A stretch of 64,000 bases of DNA from Serratia marcescens (GCA_015548865.1 JADMXW010000003.1:62001-126000), one strand, 5' to 3'; positions 40,149 through 51,713 are shown, numbered from the stretch's first letter. Notes: generated from the sequence alone by a model not told the origin. Translations and numbers: made by a program.

Positions 40149-40565
40149 TTAATTGGCCTCAGACGCTGCCAGCAAGGGAAGATGTTCACTGATTTGTCGC
40201 CACAGGGCGCGTTTGGCACTGGGGTTGACATAAAGCTCGTCCAGCGTCGGGCTACTCAATTGCACACCCGTCCATGCGGGCGGCACATTAATCCCCAGGC
40301 ACCAGGTATGGCAATGTGTCGAGGGGGGTAGCATGGCAATCTGTTCCGGCGTGAGCGGGTACACCTGTTCGGGGCGCAGTGACAAACTGTGCAACACATC
40401 GCCAATCAAGGGGTCATGGGGGGCAGGGAGCGGAGCGGCAACAATCACCAAACGCGTTTGTGCGGGCAGGGTAACGGCAATCTCACCCTGCAACACCGTG
40501 GGGCGACGTAACGTCCACTGTGTAATTCCCATCTGTTGTAAAAGCCAATCGCGTCTTGGTGCCAT
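40149..40565 (-). CDS. holD: DNA polymerase III psi subunit
   Basis: Psi links the clamp loader to chi and single-stranded DNA-binding protein. The start at 40565 (MAPRRDWLLQQMGITQW) gives 138 residues, one more than E. coli; an upstream in-frame ATG at 40589 is less likely. The N-terminal chi-interacting segment and LTPEQIAMLPPSTHCHTW align well. Divergent from rsmC and upstream of rimI, as in E. coli. Confidence 0.94.
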   Translation of the reverse strand: MAPRRDWLLQQMGITQWTLRRPTVLQGEIAVTLPAQTRLVIVAAPLPAPHDPLIGDVLHSLSLRPEQVYPLTPEQIAMLPPSTHCHTWCLGINVPPAWTGVQLSSPTLDELYVNPSAKRALWRQISEHLPLLAASEAN

Positions 40566-40700
40566 GATACCCCGTGCTCGGTTCGCCATGATAGCCGCGC
40601 TATGCTAACAAACCTGATGCGGATGCGCCAATAAAGCGCCCCTGCAACTGGGATAATTTAGGGTATAATCGCGGTTCTATTTTTGAGGAGCGAACACCTG

Positions 40701-41747
40701 ATGTCAGCATTAACCCCCGCCAGTGAAGTGATACTGCGCCACAGTGACGAATTTATTTCCCGCCGCGTGCTGTTTGCCGGCGACATTCAAGACACGTTGC
40801 CAGCGCAGTTTGACGCGGCGGAGGTGCACGCGCATCTCACGCAATACCACCATTGGCTGCCGCTGAACAAAACCATGAGCGACAACGCGCAGTTTGGCTT
40901 GCTAGTGGATACTGAGCAGGTAGCTGCCTGCGATACCCTGATTTACTACTGGCCGAAGAGCAAACAGGAAGCGCAGTTCCAGCTCGCCAACTTGTTATCG
41001 CATCTTACCGTTGGCAGCGAGATTTTTGTGGTGGGTGAGAACCGCAGCGGTGTACGCAGCGCGGAAGGTATCCTCGAAGACTTTGCACCATTAACCAAGA
41101 TTGACAGCGCGCGGCGCTGTGGGCTTTATCATGGCCGATTAGAGGCTTCGGCTGAATTTAATCTCGATGACTGGAAAGACAGCTATTACGTTGAAGATGT
41201 GCCGGTCGCGACGTTACCTGGTGTATTTAGCCGTGATGGTCTCGATGTTGGCAGCGCGCTGCTGTTGTCCACCTTTGCACCACATATGAAAGGTAAGGTG
41301 CTGGATATCGCCTGCGGCAGTGGTGTGGTGGCGGCAGTGTTGGCAAAACAGTCTCCCAAGCTGCGTTTGACACTGAGTGATGTCAATGCGGCGGCGTTGC
41401 TGACCAGTCGTGCCACGCTTACGTTAAATGAGTTGGAAGGCGATGTGATTGCCAGCGATGTCTACTCGGATATCGCCGGGCGTTTTGACCTTATTGTCTC
41501 CAACCCGCCGTTCCATGATGGCTTACAGACCAGTCTGAGCGCTGCCGATCGTCTGATTCGTGAAGCGCCCAAGCACCTGAACATTGGCGGGCAATTACGC
41601 ATTGTTGCTAACGCCTTCCTGCCTTATCCTGCGTTGCTGGATGCCACTTTCGGTAACCACGAAGTGCTGGCACAAACCGGACGCTTCAAGGTGTATCAGG
41701 CCACATTAACGCGCGCCAGCAAGAACGCAAAACCAGCTGCACGTTAG
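40701..41747 (+). CDS. rsmC: 16S rRNA guanine-1207 N2-methyltransferase
   Basis: SAM-dependent methyltransferase for G1207 of 16S rRNA in the 30S subunit. ATG 40701 ([18 protein letters not shown]) gives 348 residues against 343 in E. coli. It comprises two tandem methyltransferase folds, the second active, with [16 protein letters not shown] as SAM-binding motif I and the catalytic SNPPFHDG. Divergent from holD-rimI, as in E. coli. Confidence 0.96.
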   Translation: MSALTPASEVILRHSDEFISRRVLFAGDIQDTLPAQFDAAEVHAHLTQYHHWLPLNKTMSDNAQFGLLVDTEQVAACDTLIYYWPKSKQEAQFQLANLLSHLTVGSEIFVVGENRSGVRSAEGILEDFAPLTKIDSARRCGLYHGRLEASAEFNLDDWKDSYYVEDVPVATLPGVFSRDGLDVGSALLLSTFAPHMKGKVLDIACGSGVVAAVLAKQSPKLRLTLSDVNAAALLTSRATLTLNELEGDVIASDVYSDIAGRFDLIVSNPPFHDGLQTSLSAADRLIREAPKHLNIGGQLRIVANAFLPYPALLDATFGNHEVLAQTGRFKVYQATLTRASKNAKPAAR

Positions 41748-41784
41748 CTGTGTGGAGGCCTCGGTGTATTACCGGAGCCTCAGA

Positions 41785-41898
41785 CTGATGACAGCGTAAC
41801 GTTCCTCTCTCGTCATCCTCGGCGAAAGCCGGGGATCTCTACCAGAATAAACGCGTTTAGTGTGTACGACATTCCCGCCTGCGCGGGAATGTCAGGAC
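41785..41898. repeat. REP-like dispersed repeat, copy 1
   Basis: Contains CGTCATCCTCGGCGAAAGCC then GGGGATCTCT, a variable middle, and ATTCCCGCCTGCGCGGGAAT, which is itself a hairpin. Related copies lie at 51714-51826 and, inverted, at 57919-58025. It lies between the convergent rsmC and aldo/keto reductase genes, a usual niche for REP/BIME-type elements. Confidence 0.75.
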
Positions 41899-41966
41899 GT
41901 ATGCAGGAATGGCCGTTTTAGGTAGGGGGGGCAGTAACCTGGCCGCATGGTTTGTGTTAATTGCGG

Positions 41967-42965
<999 letters not shown>

Positions 42966-43077
42966 TGTTTATTCTCCCTCGTTCGTAAGATGGAAGCAGT
43001 GTGATTGTTCAGAGAATAAAGATAAATGGCGAATAATGTGCAACACTGTTCAAAAATCACCAACAATGGCGGTATTT

Positions 43078-43974
43078 ATGGACCATATTCAGGCGATGCG
43101 CACCTTTGTGCGGATTATCGAACTGGGCAATTTCAGCCGGGCGGCCGAAAAGCTGAATTTGCCGCGTGCCACTGTCAGCCACACGATCAAGCGGCTTGAA
43201 GCGCGCCTTGGGGTGCGACTGTTGCTGCGTACAACGCGTCAGGTACAGGTGACGGCTGAAGGAGACATTTACTACCAGCGCTGTCTACGACTACTGGCGG
43301 AAATAGATGAAACTGACACGCTGTTTTCACGCCAGAAATCACGGCCTTCCGGGCGAATTCGCGTCGATATGCCGCACTCACTGGCGCGTGAAATTGTGAT
43401 TCCCGCGCTGCCGCAATTTTATCAACGCTACCCAGATATTACGCTGTGCCTGAGTGCCAATGATGCATCAATTGATGTTCTGCGTGAGGGGGTGGACTGC
43501 GTGCTACGCGCCTGGCAGGTGGAAGATGAGTCGTTGATTGCGCGCCACCTGCCTGCGTTGCCGCAGCTGACCTGTGCGTCGGCAGGTTATCTTGAGCGCT
43601 ATGGCGTGCCGCAAACGCTGGATGATTTAGCTACACACCAAGCGGTTGGCTATTTCTCTCAGCGCACGACCCGCCACTATCCGCTCGATTTTATGTCGCA
43701 GGGGGGGTGCGAGCAGCGTACCCTACGCAGCCAGATTGATGTCAGCGGGGCGGATGTGTACGTGGCGGCGTGTCGAGCAGGGTTGGGGCTGATTCAGTCT
43801 CCACGATATGGTGTGCGGCACTGGCTTGAGAGCGGTGAACTGGTGGAGGTTTTGCCCGATATGCCGCCACCGGATATGCCGTTGTATATCATGTATCCCG
43901 CTGGCCATTTCCTTGCACCGCGCGTCAGCGTATTTATCGATTGGCTACGGGAATGCTTTGCGCATCCGTTATAA
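43078..43974 (+). CDS. LysR-family transcriptional regulator
   Basis: A 298-residue LTTR. The N-terminal winged helix-turn-helix covers about residues 1-60 (MRTFVRIIELGNFSRAAEKL and ATVSHTIKRLEARLGVRLLL), followed by a linker helix and a LysR-type substrate domain. Start 43078 (MDHIQAM) is the usual position relative to the HTH; ATG 43036 would add 14 residues. Divergent from the aldo/keto reductase gene, its likely target; the ligand is unknown. Confidence 0.9.
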   Translation: MDHIQAMRTFVRIIELGNFSRAAEKLNLPRATVSHTIKRLEARLGVRLLLRTTRQVQVTAEGDIYYQRCLRLLAEIDETDTLFSRQKSRPSGRIRVDMPHSLAREIVIPALPQFYQRYPDITLCLSANDASIDVLREGVDCVLRAWQVEDESLIARHLPALPQLTCASAGYLERYGVPQTLDDLATHQAVGYFSQRTTRHYPLDFMSQGGCEQRTLRSQIDVSGADVYVAACRAGLGLIQSPRYGVRHWLESGELVEVLPDMPPPDMPLYIMYPAGHFLAPRVSVFIDWLRECFAHPL

Positions 43975-44026
43975 GGCCAATATGACGATTTTTGCAGCAA
44001 ACCCAGCACGCCAGCGGAAATAATCA

Positions 44027-44054
44027 TTGACGTTGTTGAGAAAATCTCTAGAAT
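44027..44054 (+). promoter_or_regulatory. promoter of the tRNA-Leu cluster
   Basis: TTGACG (44027-44032), a 16-base spacer and TAGAAT (44049-44054), followed by a GC-rich discriminator (CGCCCCCG), which is characteristic of stringently controlled stable-RNA promoters. Confidence 0.7.
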
Positions 44055-44095
44055 TCGCCCCCGTGGTGGCACGATGCAGATCGTGTGACGGCGTT

Positions 44096-44181
44096 GCGAA
44101 GGTGGCGGAATTGGTAGACGCGCTAGCTTCAGGTGTTAGTGTCCTTAGGACGTGAGGGTTCAAGTCCCTCTCTTCGCACCA
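44096..44181 (+). tRNA. tRNA-Leu (anticodon CAG), copy 1
   Basis: An 86-nt class II tRNA with anticodon CAG at 44130-44132, a long variable arm and encoded CCA. First of three tandem copies that correspond to the E. coli leuQPV cluster for the major CUG codon. Confidence 0.97.
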
Positions 44182-44230
44182 ACATTACCACACGTTTTAT
44201 TAATACAAATGTTTGTCTCGCATAGCATCT

Positions 44231-44316
44231 GCGAAGGTGGCGGAATTGGTAGACGCGCTAGCTTCAGGTGTTAGTGTCCTCTGGACGTGAGGGTTCAAGT
44301 CCCTCTCTTCGCACCA
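44231..44316 (+). tRNA. tRNA-Leu (anticodon CAG), copy 2
   Basis: Same 86-nt gene with anticodon at 44265-44267. It differs from copies 1 and 3 by two bases in the loop of the variable arm (CT in place of TA at 44281-44282); the stem is unchanged. Confidence 0.97.
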
Positions 44317-44350
44317 TGCGTGCGTGGCAAATAACAGAGCAGTACCCAGT

Positions 44351-44436
44351 GCGAAGGTGGCGGAATTGGTAGACGCGCTAGCTTCAGGTGTTAGTGTCCT
44401 TAGGACGTGAGGGTTCAAGTCCCTCTCTTCGCACCA
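44351..44436 (+). tRNA. tRNA-Leu (anticodon CAG), copy 3
   Basis: Identical to copy 1 over 86 nt, anticodon at 44385-44387. The 34-base spacer to copy 2 indicates one precursor transcript. Confidence 0.97.
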
Positions 44437-44522
44437 TCTCTAAATGTTTTTCCCTTCTTTGTTTATTTCCCTTTTTTATCCAAACACGCTTTGTCTATCA
44501 AAGTGATACACACATCTGTACG

Positions 44523-44813
44523 TTACGGCCACGTCGTTTGAAATGCGACGACCAACGCACTTAATCCTCCTGCCAGCGCAACGCAGGAAGGCAGTAACAG
44601 ATAATGGCGCCATCGAGGGTGGAACAGCATGACTGCCGTTGCCAGCAGCGCAATCGCCACAATCAGTTTCCAACTGTTTAGCTGAAGATCGAGCAGAGCA
44701 AGCAACGGCATCAGTGCGGCAGGCAGCAGAATGCCCCAGGCGCTGCTCAGTCGTTTACCCAGATACCAGCTGGCACTCCATAACCCGCATGCGGTAATCA
44801 TTGCGGCAAGCAT
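44523..44813 (-). CDS. small inner-membrane protein, DUF1435-like
   Basis: A 96-residue hydrophobic protein with about three transmembrane segments and the phrases GILLPAALMPLLALLDL, LNSWKLIVAIALL and HPRWRHYLLLPSCVALAGGL. This pattern resembles the DUF1435 family of enterobacteria, of unknown function; the assignment is from memory. Start 44813 (MLAAMITACGLW) has GAGGA upstream; ATG 44870 adds 19 residues. It faces the tRNA-Leu cluster and stands alone. Confidence 0.65.
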   Translation of the reverse strand: MLAAMITACGLWSASWYLGKRLSSAWGILLPAALMPLLALLDLQLNSWKLIVAIALLATAVMLFHPRWRHYLLLPSCVALAGGLSALVVAFQTTWP

Positions 44814-44963
44814 GGTTTGCGCTCCTCTATTAATCATGAAATCCACTTTGATAATGATAACCAATATCATATGTGAATTTATATCATTTGATTGCGGGCG
44901 TAAACCCCAGCAAGTGATGCCGGGGCAGTAGGAATAGTGAGGGAAAATGTAGGTGAGAAGAAA

Positions 44964-46115
44964 TCAGTAGATTGACTGATATAGTGCTTTGATTTGCTCC
45001 AGTGTAACATCGCGCGGGTTGCCGCCAGTGCAAACATCGTCTAGGGCAGCCTGTGCCAACGCCGGAATATCCTCTTCCTTCATGCCCACCTGACGCAGAC
45101 GAGCCGGAATATCCACATCCTGAGAAAGTTGCTTCACAGCGGCAATCGCGGCTTCCCGCGCTTGCGCGATGGGCATCTCTTGTGCACCCGCGACGCCCAT
45201 TGCTACGGCGATTTGGCGGAACTTGTCGCCAGTATAGTCAGCATTGAACGCCATGATATGAGGCAGCAGGATCGCGTTTGCCACGCCGTGCGGGGTGTCA
45301 TAAAAAGCACCCAGCGGGTGTGCCATACCGTGCACTAAGCCTAATCCCACGTTGGAGAAGCCCATTCCTGCGACGTATTGTCCCAGCGCCATTGCCTCCA
45401 CGCCTGCGGCATTACCCGCAACGGAATCTCGTAGCGAACGGCTGATGATTTCAATCGCCTTCAGGTGCAGCATGTCGGTTAGCTCCCATGCGCCTTTGGT
45501 GGTGAAACCTTCAATAGCATGTGTCAGTGCATCCAGACCCGTGGCCGCCTTCAGTGACGCTGGCATACTGGCCATCATGTTGGCATCGATAAAAGAGACG
45601 ATCGGAATATCATGCGGATCGACGCAGACGAACTTGCGCCGTTTTTCTTCGTCGGTGATCACGTAATTAATCGTGACCTCAGCGGCAGTACCTGCGGTGG
45701 TGGGGATCGCAAAGATCGGTACGCTAGAACGGCGCGTGGGCGCAACGCCTTCCAGGCTGCGTACATCTGCGTATTCCGGATTATTGATAATGATGCCAAT
45801 CGCCTTGCAGGTGTCTTGCGGTGAACCGCCGCCAATGGCGATCAGATAATCGGCTTGTGCGGCCTTATAACGCTCAATGCCATCGGTAACAACGCGGATG
45901 GTGGGATTAGGCACCACTTCATCGTAAACCTCATAGGGCAGTCCCGCCTGATCGAGCAATGTGATGACGTTGTTCACTACGCCATATTTAACCAAATCTT
46001 TGTCGGTTACCACCAGCGCCTTGTGGAAACCACGCCGGGTTATCTCTTCTACGATATGGTTAATCGCCCCCGCACCAAAATACGAGGTTTCGTTAAGGAT
46101 CATTCTTTGGGTCAT
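44964..46115 (-). CDS. fucO: lactaldehyde reductase (iron-dependent alcohol dehydrogenase)
   Basis: Group III metal-dependent alcohol dehydrogenase that reduces L-lactaldehyde to 1,2-propanediol in methylpentose fermentation. The 383 residues (start 46115, MTQRMILNETSYFGAGAI) closely follow E. coli FucO, including LIAIGGGSPQDTCKAIGI, EEKRRKFVCVDPHDIP, DALTHAIEGF and GLVHGMAHPLGAFYDTPHG with the metal-binding His residues. ATG 46130 is a weaker start. No fuc or rha genes are adjacent, so it stands apart from the sugar operon it serves in E. coli and may act on other diols or aldehydes. Confidence 0.88.
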   Translation of the reverse strand: MTQRMILNETSYFGAGAINHIVEEITRRGFHKALVVTDKDLVKYGVVNNVITLLDQAGLPYEVYDEVVPNPTIRVVTDGIERYKAAQADYLIAIGGGSPQDTCKAIGIIINNPEYADVRSLEGVAPTRRSSVPIFAIPTTAGTAAEVTINYVITDEEKRRKFVCVDPHDIPIVSFIDANMMASMPASLKAATGLDALTHAIEGFTTKGAWELTDMLHLKAIEIISRSLRDSVAGNAAGVEAMALGQYVAGMGFSNVGLGLVHGMAHPLGAFYDTPHGVANAILLPHIMAFNADYTGDKFRQIAVAMGVAGAQEMPIAQAREAAIAAVKQLSQDVDIPARLRQVGMKEEDIPALAQAALDDVCTGGNPRDVTLEQIKALYQSIY

Positions 46116-46826
46116 CGTCGCTTTCTCCATAACATATTGATTTTAAATACCCCGTCATGCTTCACGTTGCAGATATGTTGACTGCAACTCGAATTATTTA
46201 GGGTATAGATGCTGAAAATGGTCGGGCGGTGTAAGCGATCGGGGCGGAAAATGCCCTTAAGGTGCGAAACATTAACCGTCATAACGTTAGCTTCTATGCC
46301 ATCAATAACGGAAAGACCGTGATGGATCGCCAATAAATGGATATTACCCATCTAATCAGTATGGATAAGTAAGTGAGATTTGCCTTCTCTACATTGCCAT
46401 CTGCAGTGACTCGGTGGCAGTGAGCGCAAGGTGGGTGTGATCGTCGTCATCTTTAGCGTTTTTGCTACCACGGTATAACCACAGTGTTTGGTTGAAATAA
46501 TCTAATTTCAGTCATTTTTTTGCATTATAAAAACTAATCCATTGTGAATATTTTTGTGTTGATCATCCTCTAATGATGTGAATATTTATGCCACTATTTT
46601 TGTTTTAAACTTATATAATTGGTGTTTTATTCTATTTTATGATTTAAATCTGGATATTTTAGTTGCCTTGTGCTCTGGCACTCTTTTTGCCTTTCACTGC
46701 TGATATATAGTTTAACTTATGAAAGAGGGTGTGGTAGCCCTGTGGAAGAGGTGGTAAGTTCAACGAAAAGAAAGCGTTTGCGTGGCGTGTTTCACGCCGT
46801 TCGCAAGGAGAGGTTCGGGAGAGAAA
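46116..46826. other. fucO-gcvT intergenic region
   Basis: About 710 bases between divergent genes. It holds a short copy of the palindromic repeat (46147-46208), a region with no recognised feature, then an AT-rich stretch (about 46480-46660) that should contain the gcv promoter. In E. coli the equivalent region binds GcvA, Lrp and PurR; no site was confidently placed. No glycine riboswitch was recognised. Confidence 0.5.
46147..46208. repeat. intergenic palindromic repeat, short copy 2
   Basis: ACCCCGTCATGCTTCACGTT at one end and CTCGAATTATTTAGGGTATA at the other, with little between: a deletion form of the family. Confidence 0.75.
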
Positions 46827-47921
46827 ATGACACAGCAAACTCCGTTGTATCAGCAACATTTAGCCGATGGCGCGAAGATGGTCGACTTTCACGGCTGGAT
46901 GATGCCGCTGCATTACGGCTCACAGTTGGATGAACATCACAGCGTTAGACGTCATGCGGGCATGTTCGATGTATCTCACATGACCATAGTGGATTTACAC
47001 GGTCAGCGCGTTCGCGAATTCTTGCGTTATCTGTTGGCGAATGATGTTGCCAAGCTCACTCAACCCGGCAAGGCACTTTATACTGGGATGTTAAACGCCT
47101 CAGGTGGCGTCATTGACGATCTCATCGTTTATTTTCTGACCGAAACGCATTTCCGACTGGTAGTGAACTCTGCCACCCGTGAGAAAGATCTGGCCTGGAT
47201 TGCCGAGCATGCCAAAGGATTCAACGTGGAGTGGCATGAGCGCGATGAACTGGCGCTAATTGCCGTGCAAGGGCCGTTGGCCCAAGAGAAAGTGCAGTCA
47301 TTACTGAGTGCGGAACAACGCGTGGCAACGGCGGGTATGAAACCCTTTTTCGGCGTACAAACCGGCGACTATTTTATTGCTACTACTGGGTATACCGGTG
47401 AGCAAGGCTATGAAATTGCGTTGCCAGCGGCACAGGCGGTGTCCTTTTGGCAACAGTTGCTGGCTGCGGGGGTGCAACCTTGTGGACTCGGCGCGCGCGA
47501 TACGTTACGCCTTGAAGCGGGCATGAATCTTTATGGTCAGGACATGGACGAAGGCGTTTCGCCACTGGCCGCCAATATGGGGTGGACCATCGCCTGGCAG
47601 CCGGAAGACAGAGATTTTATTGGCCGGGAAGCGCTGACGCATCAGCGCAGCGAAGGAACCGAGCAGTTGGTTGGATTGGTGCTGCGCGAAAAAGGGGTTT
47701 TGCGCCATGAAATGCCCGTGCGCTTTACCGATGCGAGTGGCGCGGTACAGGAAGGCATGATAACCAGCGGTACGTTTTCTCCCACGCTGGGGTTCAGTAT
47801 TGCACTGGCTCGCGTGCCGGAAGGTATTGGTGAAACGGCGCTGGTGCAGATTCGCCAGCGCGAAGTGCCCGTAGAGGTGACTAAACCCGTATTTATTCGC
47901 GGCGGAAAGGCGCTGGTTTGA
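46827..47921 (+). CDS. gcvT: glycine cleavage system T protein (aminomethyltransferase)
   Basis: Tetrahydrofolate-dependent enzyme releasing ammonia and 5,10-methylene-THF from the aminomethyl-lipoyl H protein. ATG 46827 ([20 protein letters not shown]) gives 364 residues, exactly as in E. coli; ATG 46782 is rejected. Motifs include [34 protein letters not shown] and the folate-site [28 protein letters not shown] lies before the start. First gene of gcvTHP. Confidence 0.97.
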   Translation: MTQQTPLYQQHLADGAKMVDFHGWMMPLHYGSQLDEHHSVRRHAGMFDVSHMTIVDLHGQRVREFLRYLLANDVAKLTQPGKALYTGMLNASGGVIDDLIVYFLTETHFRLVVNSATREKDLAWIAEHAKGFNVEWHERDELALIAVQGPLAQEKVQSLLSAEQRVATAGMKPFFGVQTGDYFIATTGYTGEQGYEIALPAAQAVSFWQQLLAAGVQPCGLGARDTLRLEAGMNLYGQDMDEGVSPLAANMGWTIAWQPEDRDFIGREALTHQRSEGTEQLVGLVLREKGVLRHEMPVRFTDASGAVQEGMITSGTFSPTLGFSIALARVPEGIGETALVQIRQREVPVEVTKPVFIRGGKALV

Positions 47922-47972
47922 CGCTGTGCCCGAGCTGGTCATGATTATTTATGCATTAACGTTAGCGCAATA

Positions 47973-48037
47973 GATACCCAAACTCATTCGAGTTGCAGGA
48001 AAGCCAACGCGTCTGCAACGTGAAGGATGATGGATAT
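47973..48037. repeat. intergenic palindromic repeat, short copy 3
   Basis: GATACCCAAACTCATTCGAG to CAACGTGAAGGATGATGGAT, between gcvT and gcvH; the outer parts match the family ends. Confidence 0.65.
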
Positions 48038-48082
48038 AGCGCGATTCAATACGACGAAGCCGTTTTTAAGGAGAGCAGGGCA

Positions 48083-48478
48083 ATGAGCAGCACAATCCCA
48101 AACGAGTTGAAATACACCTCATCCCATGAGTGGGTCCAGGCCGAAGGCGAGGGTATCTATCGTATCGGCATTACCGAACATGCCCAAGAGCTGTTGGGAG
48201 ACATGGTTTTTGTCGATTTGCCCGAGGTTGGCACACAGGTTGCGATGGGAGACGACTGCGCCGTCGCTGAGTCGGTCAAAGCGGCCTCAGATATCTATGC
48301 GCCGTTAAGCGGTGAGATCGTGGCGGTGAACGATGCGCTGGAAGGACAGCCGGAGCTGGTTAACAGCGCTCCCTATGCCGACGGTTGGCTGTTTAGCATT
48401 AAAGCGTCCGATGAAAATGAATTGAACGAATTGCTGGATGCGACGGCTTATCAGGCACTGTTAGAAGAAGACGAATAA
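48083..48478 (+). CDS. gcvH: glycine cleavage system H protein
   Basis: Lipoyl-carrying shuttle of the glycine cleavage complex. ATG 48083 ([17 protein letters not shown]) gives 131 residues, two more than E. coli, and has an AAGGAGAG Shine-Dalgarno. A longer frame starting at 47993 runs through repeat DNA and is rejected. The lipoylated lysine is K66 in [17 protein letters not shown]. Second gene of gcvTHP. Confidence 0.97.
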   Translation: MSSTIPNELKYTSSHEWVQAEGEGIYRIGITEHAQELLGDMVFVDLPEVGTQVAMGDDCAVAESVKAASDIYAPLSGEIVAVNDALEGQPELVNSAPYADGWLFSIKASDENELNELLDATAYQALLEEDE

Positions 48479-48797
48479 CCTTCGCGCCCCGTGACAATTT
48501 CATCGCGCATCACGGGGTAAATCGATTTGTCAGGATGTAAGACGTTGAGCGCGGCTTACCACGTTCGCGCTTGCTGTTTGCCATTGCTATACCCGTTATA
48601 CTTCAAGTTGCATGTGCGTTTGGTTGTACTCGCTTACCCGAATCACTTACTTATGTAAGCTTATCGGGATCGATGAACCTCATCCATGAGGTTCACCCTG
48701 CGGGTCAGCGAGAGCGCTGTTCAAAACGTGAGCGTTTTATCCTGCAACTCGAATTATTTAGGCTATATAACATTGCTTGATGCAGGAAACACCCCTA
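48479..48797. other. gcvH-gcvP intergenic region filled by a repeat
   Basis: About 320 bases, largely the repeat at 48588-48767. E. coli has a shorter gap here. The hairpin-forming insert may alter the relative expression of gcvP. Confidence 0.6.
48588..48767. repeat. long intergenic palindromic repeat, copy 4
   Basis: TATACCCGTTATACTTCAAG at the left and CTCGAATTATTTAGGCTATA at the right, with inner inverted repeats such as GAACCTCATCCATGAGGTTC. One of the longest copies in the window. Confidence 0.8.
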
Positions 48798-51671
48798 ATG
48801 ACCCAGACTCTTAGTCAACTCGAACATGACGCCGCTTTTGTGGAGCGTCACATCGGCCCTACGCCCGCGCAGCAGGCGCATATGCTTGCTACGCTCGGTG
48901 CGGATTCATTGTCGGCGTTGATTCAACAGATTGTGCCGGTAGATATTCAGTTGCCCAATCCGCCCGCAGTGGGCGGTGCGCTGCCCGAGCACCAGGCATT
49001 GGCGGAGCTCAAGTCTATTGCCAGCCGTAATCAGCGCTACAAGAGCTATATCGGAATGGGGTACACCGCCGTGCATATGCCGCCGGTAATCTTGCGTAAT
49101 CTGCTGGAAAATCCCGGTTGGTATACGGCCTACACGCCTTATCAGCCTGAAGTCTCCCAGGGGCGCTTGGAAGCCTTGCTGAATTTCCAGCAGATGACGC
49201 AGGATTTGACTGGGCTGGAACTGGCTTCTGCCTCTTTGCTTGATGAAGCGACAGCGGCGGCGGAAGCGATGGCAATGGCCAAGCGCGTCAGCAAGCTGAA
49301 ACAGGCTAACCGCTTCTTTGTAGCAGAGCATGTGCATCCGCAAACACTGGATGTGGTGCGTACCCGTGCTGAGACCTTTGGTTTTGAAGTTGTGGTTGGC
49401 GATGCTGCCGCTGCATTGGAAACGGAAGGTGTGTTTGGCGTGCTGTTGCAGCAGGTAAATACCTATGGTGAAGTGAATGATTATCGCGAACTTATCGCGC
49501 AACTGAATGCGCGTAAGATAATCGTCAGCGTCGCCGCGGATATCATGGCGTTGCTGCTGCTGGCCGCGCCGGGCAAACAGGGGGCCGATATTGTGTTTGG
49601 CTCTGCCCAGCGTTTTGGTGTGCCGATGGGTTATGGTGGTCCGCATGCGGCCTTCTTCGCCTGCAAAGATGAATATAAACGCGCTATGCCGGGGCGTATT
49701 ATCGGCGTTTCGCGTGATGCAGCGGGTAACACCGCGCTGCGTATGGCGATGCAAACGCGTGAGCAACACATTCGCCGCGAAAAAGCCAACTCCAACATCT
49801 GTACCTCTCAGGTGCTGCTGGCAAATATCGCCGGTTTCTATGCTGTTTATCATGGCCCACAGGGGCTCAAGCGTATCGCTGAACGCATTCATCGCTTGAC
49901 CGATATTCTGGCTACGGGGTTGCAGCAGGGTGGCTTGAGCCTGTGGCATACTCGCTGGTTTGATACATTGGCGGTCGAAGTTGAAGACAAGAACGCCATT
50001 ATTACTCGTGCGCTAAATGCCGGGATTAACCTGCGTACCGATCTTTATCATGGTATCGGTATCACGCTGGACGAAACCACTACCCGCGACGATGTGCAAG
50101 GGCTGTTTGACGTGCTGTTGGGGGAGGGACACGGCCTGTCAATTGATGCGCTGGATGCGGCGATCAGTGGTGGTTCATCTTCCATTCCTTCTGAACTGCT
50201 GCGCACGGATGCCATTTTGACCCACCCGGTGTTCAACCGTTATCACAGTGAAACCGAGATGATGCGCTATTTGCATCGTCTGGCACACAAAGATCTGGCT
50301 CTGAACCGCGCCATGATCCCGCTGGGCTCCTGCACCATGAAGTTGAACGCGGCGGCGGAAATGCTGCCAATTACCTGGCCGGAGTTTGCTGAGCTGCATC
50401 CGTTTTGCCCGCCAGAACAGGCGCAGGGCTATCGCACGATGATCGAACAGCTTTCCGGCTGGCTGGTACAACTCACTGGTTATGACGCCGTGTGCATGCA
50501 GCCCAATTCGGGTGCGCAAGGCGAGTATGCCGGTTTGCTGGCCATTCGCCGCTACCATGAGAGCCGCGGTGATGTTCAACGCACGTTGTGCCTGATTCCA
50601 AGCTCTGCGCACGGCACTAACCCAGCATCGGCACAAATGGCCGGGATGACCGTGGACGTGGTGGCGTGTGACAAGCAGGGTAATATCGATCTGCACGATC
50701 TGCGGGAGAAAGCGGCGCAGGCGGGCGATCGTCTTTCCTGCATTATGGTGACCTATCCCTCCACGCACGGTGTCTATGAAGAAACCATTCGTGAAGTGTG
50801 TCAGATTGTTCATCAACACGGCGGGCAGGTGTATCTGGATGGGGCCAACATGAATGCGCAGGTGGGGATCACCACACCGGGATACATTGGCGCAGACGTG
50901 TCGCACCTTAATCTGCATAAAACATTTTGCATTCCACATGGCGGTGGTGGCCCAGGCATGGGGCCTATCGGTGTCAAAGCACATCTGGCTCCGTTCGTAC
51001 CGGGGCATCAGGTTGTGCACATTGATGGCTTGCTGACCTCGCAGGGCGCGGTATCTGCGGCACCTTTTGGCAGCGCGTCCATCCTGCCAATCAGTTGGAT
51101 GTATATCCGCATGATGGGGGCGGAAGGGCTGAAGAAGGCCAGTCAAGTGGCGATCCTTAATGCCAACTACATTGCAACACGTTTAAAGGACGCCTATCCA
51201 GTGCTTTACACCGGCCGCGATGGTCGTGTGGCACATGAGTGCATTCTGGATATTCGTCCGCTGAAAGAGAGCACGGGCATCAGCGAAATGGATATCGCCA
51301 AGCGCTTGATTGACTATGGTTTCCACGCGCCAACGATGTCGTTCCCAGTCGCGGGAACGCTGATGGTAGAACCCACTGAGTCAGAGAGTCAGGTCGAGCT
51401 GGATCGCTTTATTGATGCGATGTTGGCCATTCGCGCGGAAATTCAGCGTGTGGCACAAGGCGAATGGCCGTTGGAAGACAATCCGCTGGTGAATGCTCCG
51501 CATACCCAGCAGGAGATTGTCAGTGAGTGGCCACATCCCTATAGCCGCGAGCTCGCGGTGTTTCCGGCAGGGGCTGAGCACAAATACTGGCCGAGCGTAA
51601 AACGCCTGGATGACGTTTACGGCGATCGCAACCTGTTCTGCTCATGCGTACCGACGGGTGATTACGCGTAA
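48798..51671 (+). CDS. gcvP: glycine dehydrogenase (decarboxylating), P protein
   Basis: PLP-dependent glycine decarboxylase of the cleavage system. ATG 48798 ([20 protein letters not shown]) gives 957 residues, equal to E. coli; ATG 48777 lies in repeat-proximal DNA. The PLP lysine is K708 in [20 protein letters not shown]. The single chain carries both N- and C-terminal halves, the proteobacterial P-protein form. Last gene of gcvTHP. Confidence 0.97.
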   Translation: MTQTLSQLEHDAAFVERHIGPTPAQQAHMLATLGADSLSALIQQIVPVDIQLPNPPAVGGALPEHQALAELKSIASRNQRYKSYIGMGYTAVHMPPVILRNLLENPGWYTAYTPYQPEVSQGRLEALLNFQQMTQDLTGLELASASLLDEATAAAEAMAMAKRVSKLKQANRFFVAEHVHPQTLDVVRTRAETFGFEVVVGDAAAALETEGVFGVLLQQVNTYGEVNDYRELIAQLNARKIIVSVAADIMALLLLAAPGKQGADIVFGSAQRFGVPMGYGGPHAAFFACKDEYKRAMPGRIIGVSRDAAGNTALRMAMQTREQHIRREKANSNICTSQVLLANIAGFYAVYHGPQGLKRIAERIHRLTDILATGLQQGGLSLWHTRWFDTLAVEVEDKNAIITRALNAGINLRTDLYHGIGITLDETTTRDDVQGLFDVLLGEGHGLSIDALDAAISGGSSSIPSELLRTDAILTHPVFNRYHSETEMMRYLHRLAHKDLALNRAMIPLGSCTMKLNAAAEMLPITWPEFAELHPFCPPEQAQGYRTMIEQLSGWLVQLTGYDAVCMQPNSGAQGEYAGLLAIRRYHESRGDVQRTLCLIPSSAHGTNPASAQMAGMTVDVVACDKQGNIDLHDLREKAAQAGDRLSCIMVTYPSTHGVYEETIREVCQIVHQHGGQVYLDGANMNAQVGITTPGYIGADVSHLNLHKTFCIPHGGGGPGMGPIGVKAHLAPFVPGHQVVHIDGLLTSQGAVSAAPFGSASILPISWMYIRMMGAEGLKKASQVAILNANYIATRLKDAYPVLYTGRDGRVAHECILDIRPLKESTGISEMDIAKRLIDYGFHAPTMSFPVAGTLMVEPTESESQVELDRFIDAMLAIRAEIQRVAQGEWPLEDNPLVNAPHTQQEIVSEWPHPYSRELAVFPAGAEHKYWPSVKRLDDVYGDRNLFCSCVPTGDYA

Positions 51672-51713
51672 TTGACGTTATAAAAATGACAACCCGTCTA
51701 ATGGCGGGTTTCA

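Noticed and set aside
43969-44418. Minus-strand frames starting MNPHVLRTLTPEASAS across the tRNA-Leu cluster
   Set aside because: Antisense readings of the tRNA genes, repeated because the tRNAs are repeated.
44096-44436. Three near-identical 86-base direct repeats as a CRISPR-like array
   Set aside because: Each unit is a complete tRNA-Leu(CAG) gene with CCA; unequal 49- and 34-base spacers are ordinary tRNA operon spacers.
46112-46351. 79-codon minus-strand frame upstream of fucO
   Set aside because: It lies over a palindromic repeat and intergenic DNA, with no homology or ribosome-binding site.
46660-46826. Possible glycine riboswitch before gcvT
   Set aside because: The purine-rich leader suggested one, but the paired GG...CC aptamer cores of the glycine riboswitch are not seen.
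47993-48082. N-terminal extension of GcvH
   Set aside because: It covers repeat DNA; the 131-residue form matches the family and has AAGGAG before it.
48906-51146. Long open frames (347 and 323 codons) antisense to gcvP
   Set aside because: They overlap the unambiguous gcvP gene, show shadow-type composition and have no promoter or ribosome-binding site.
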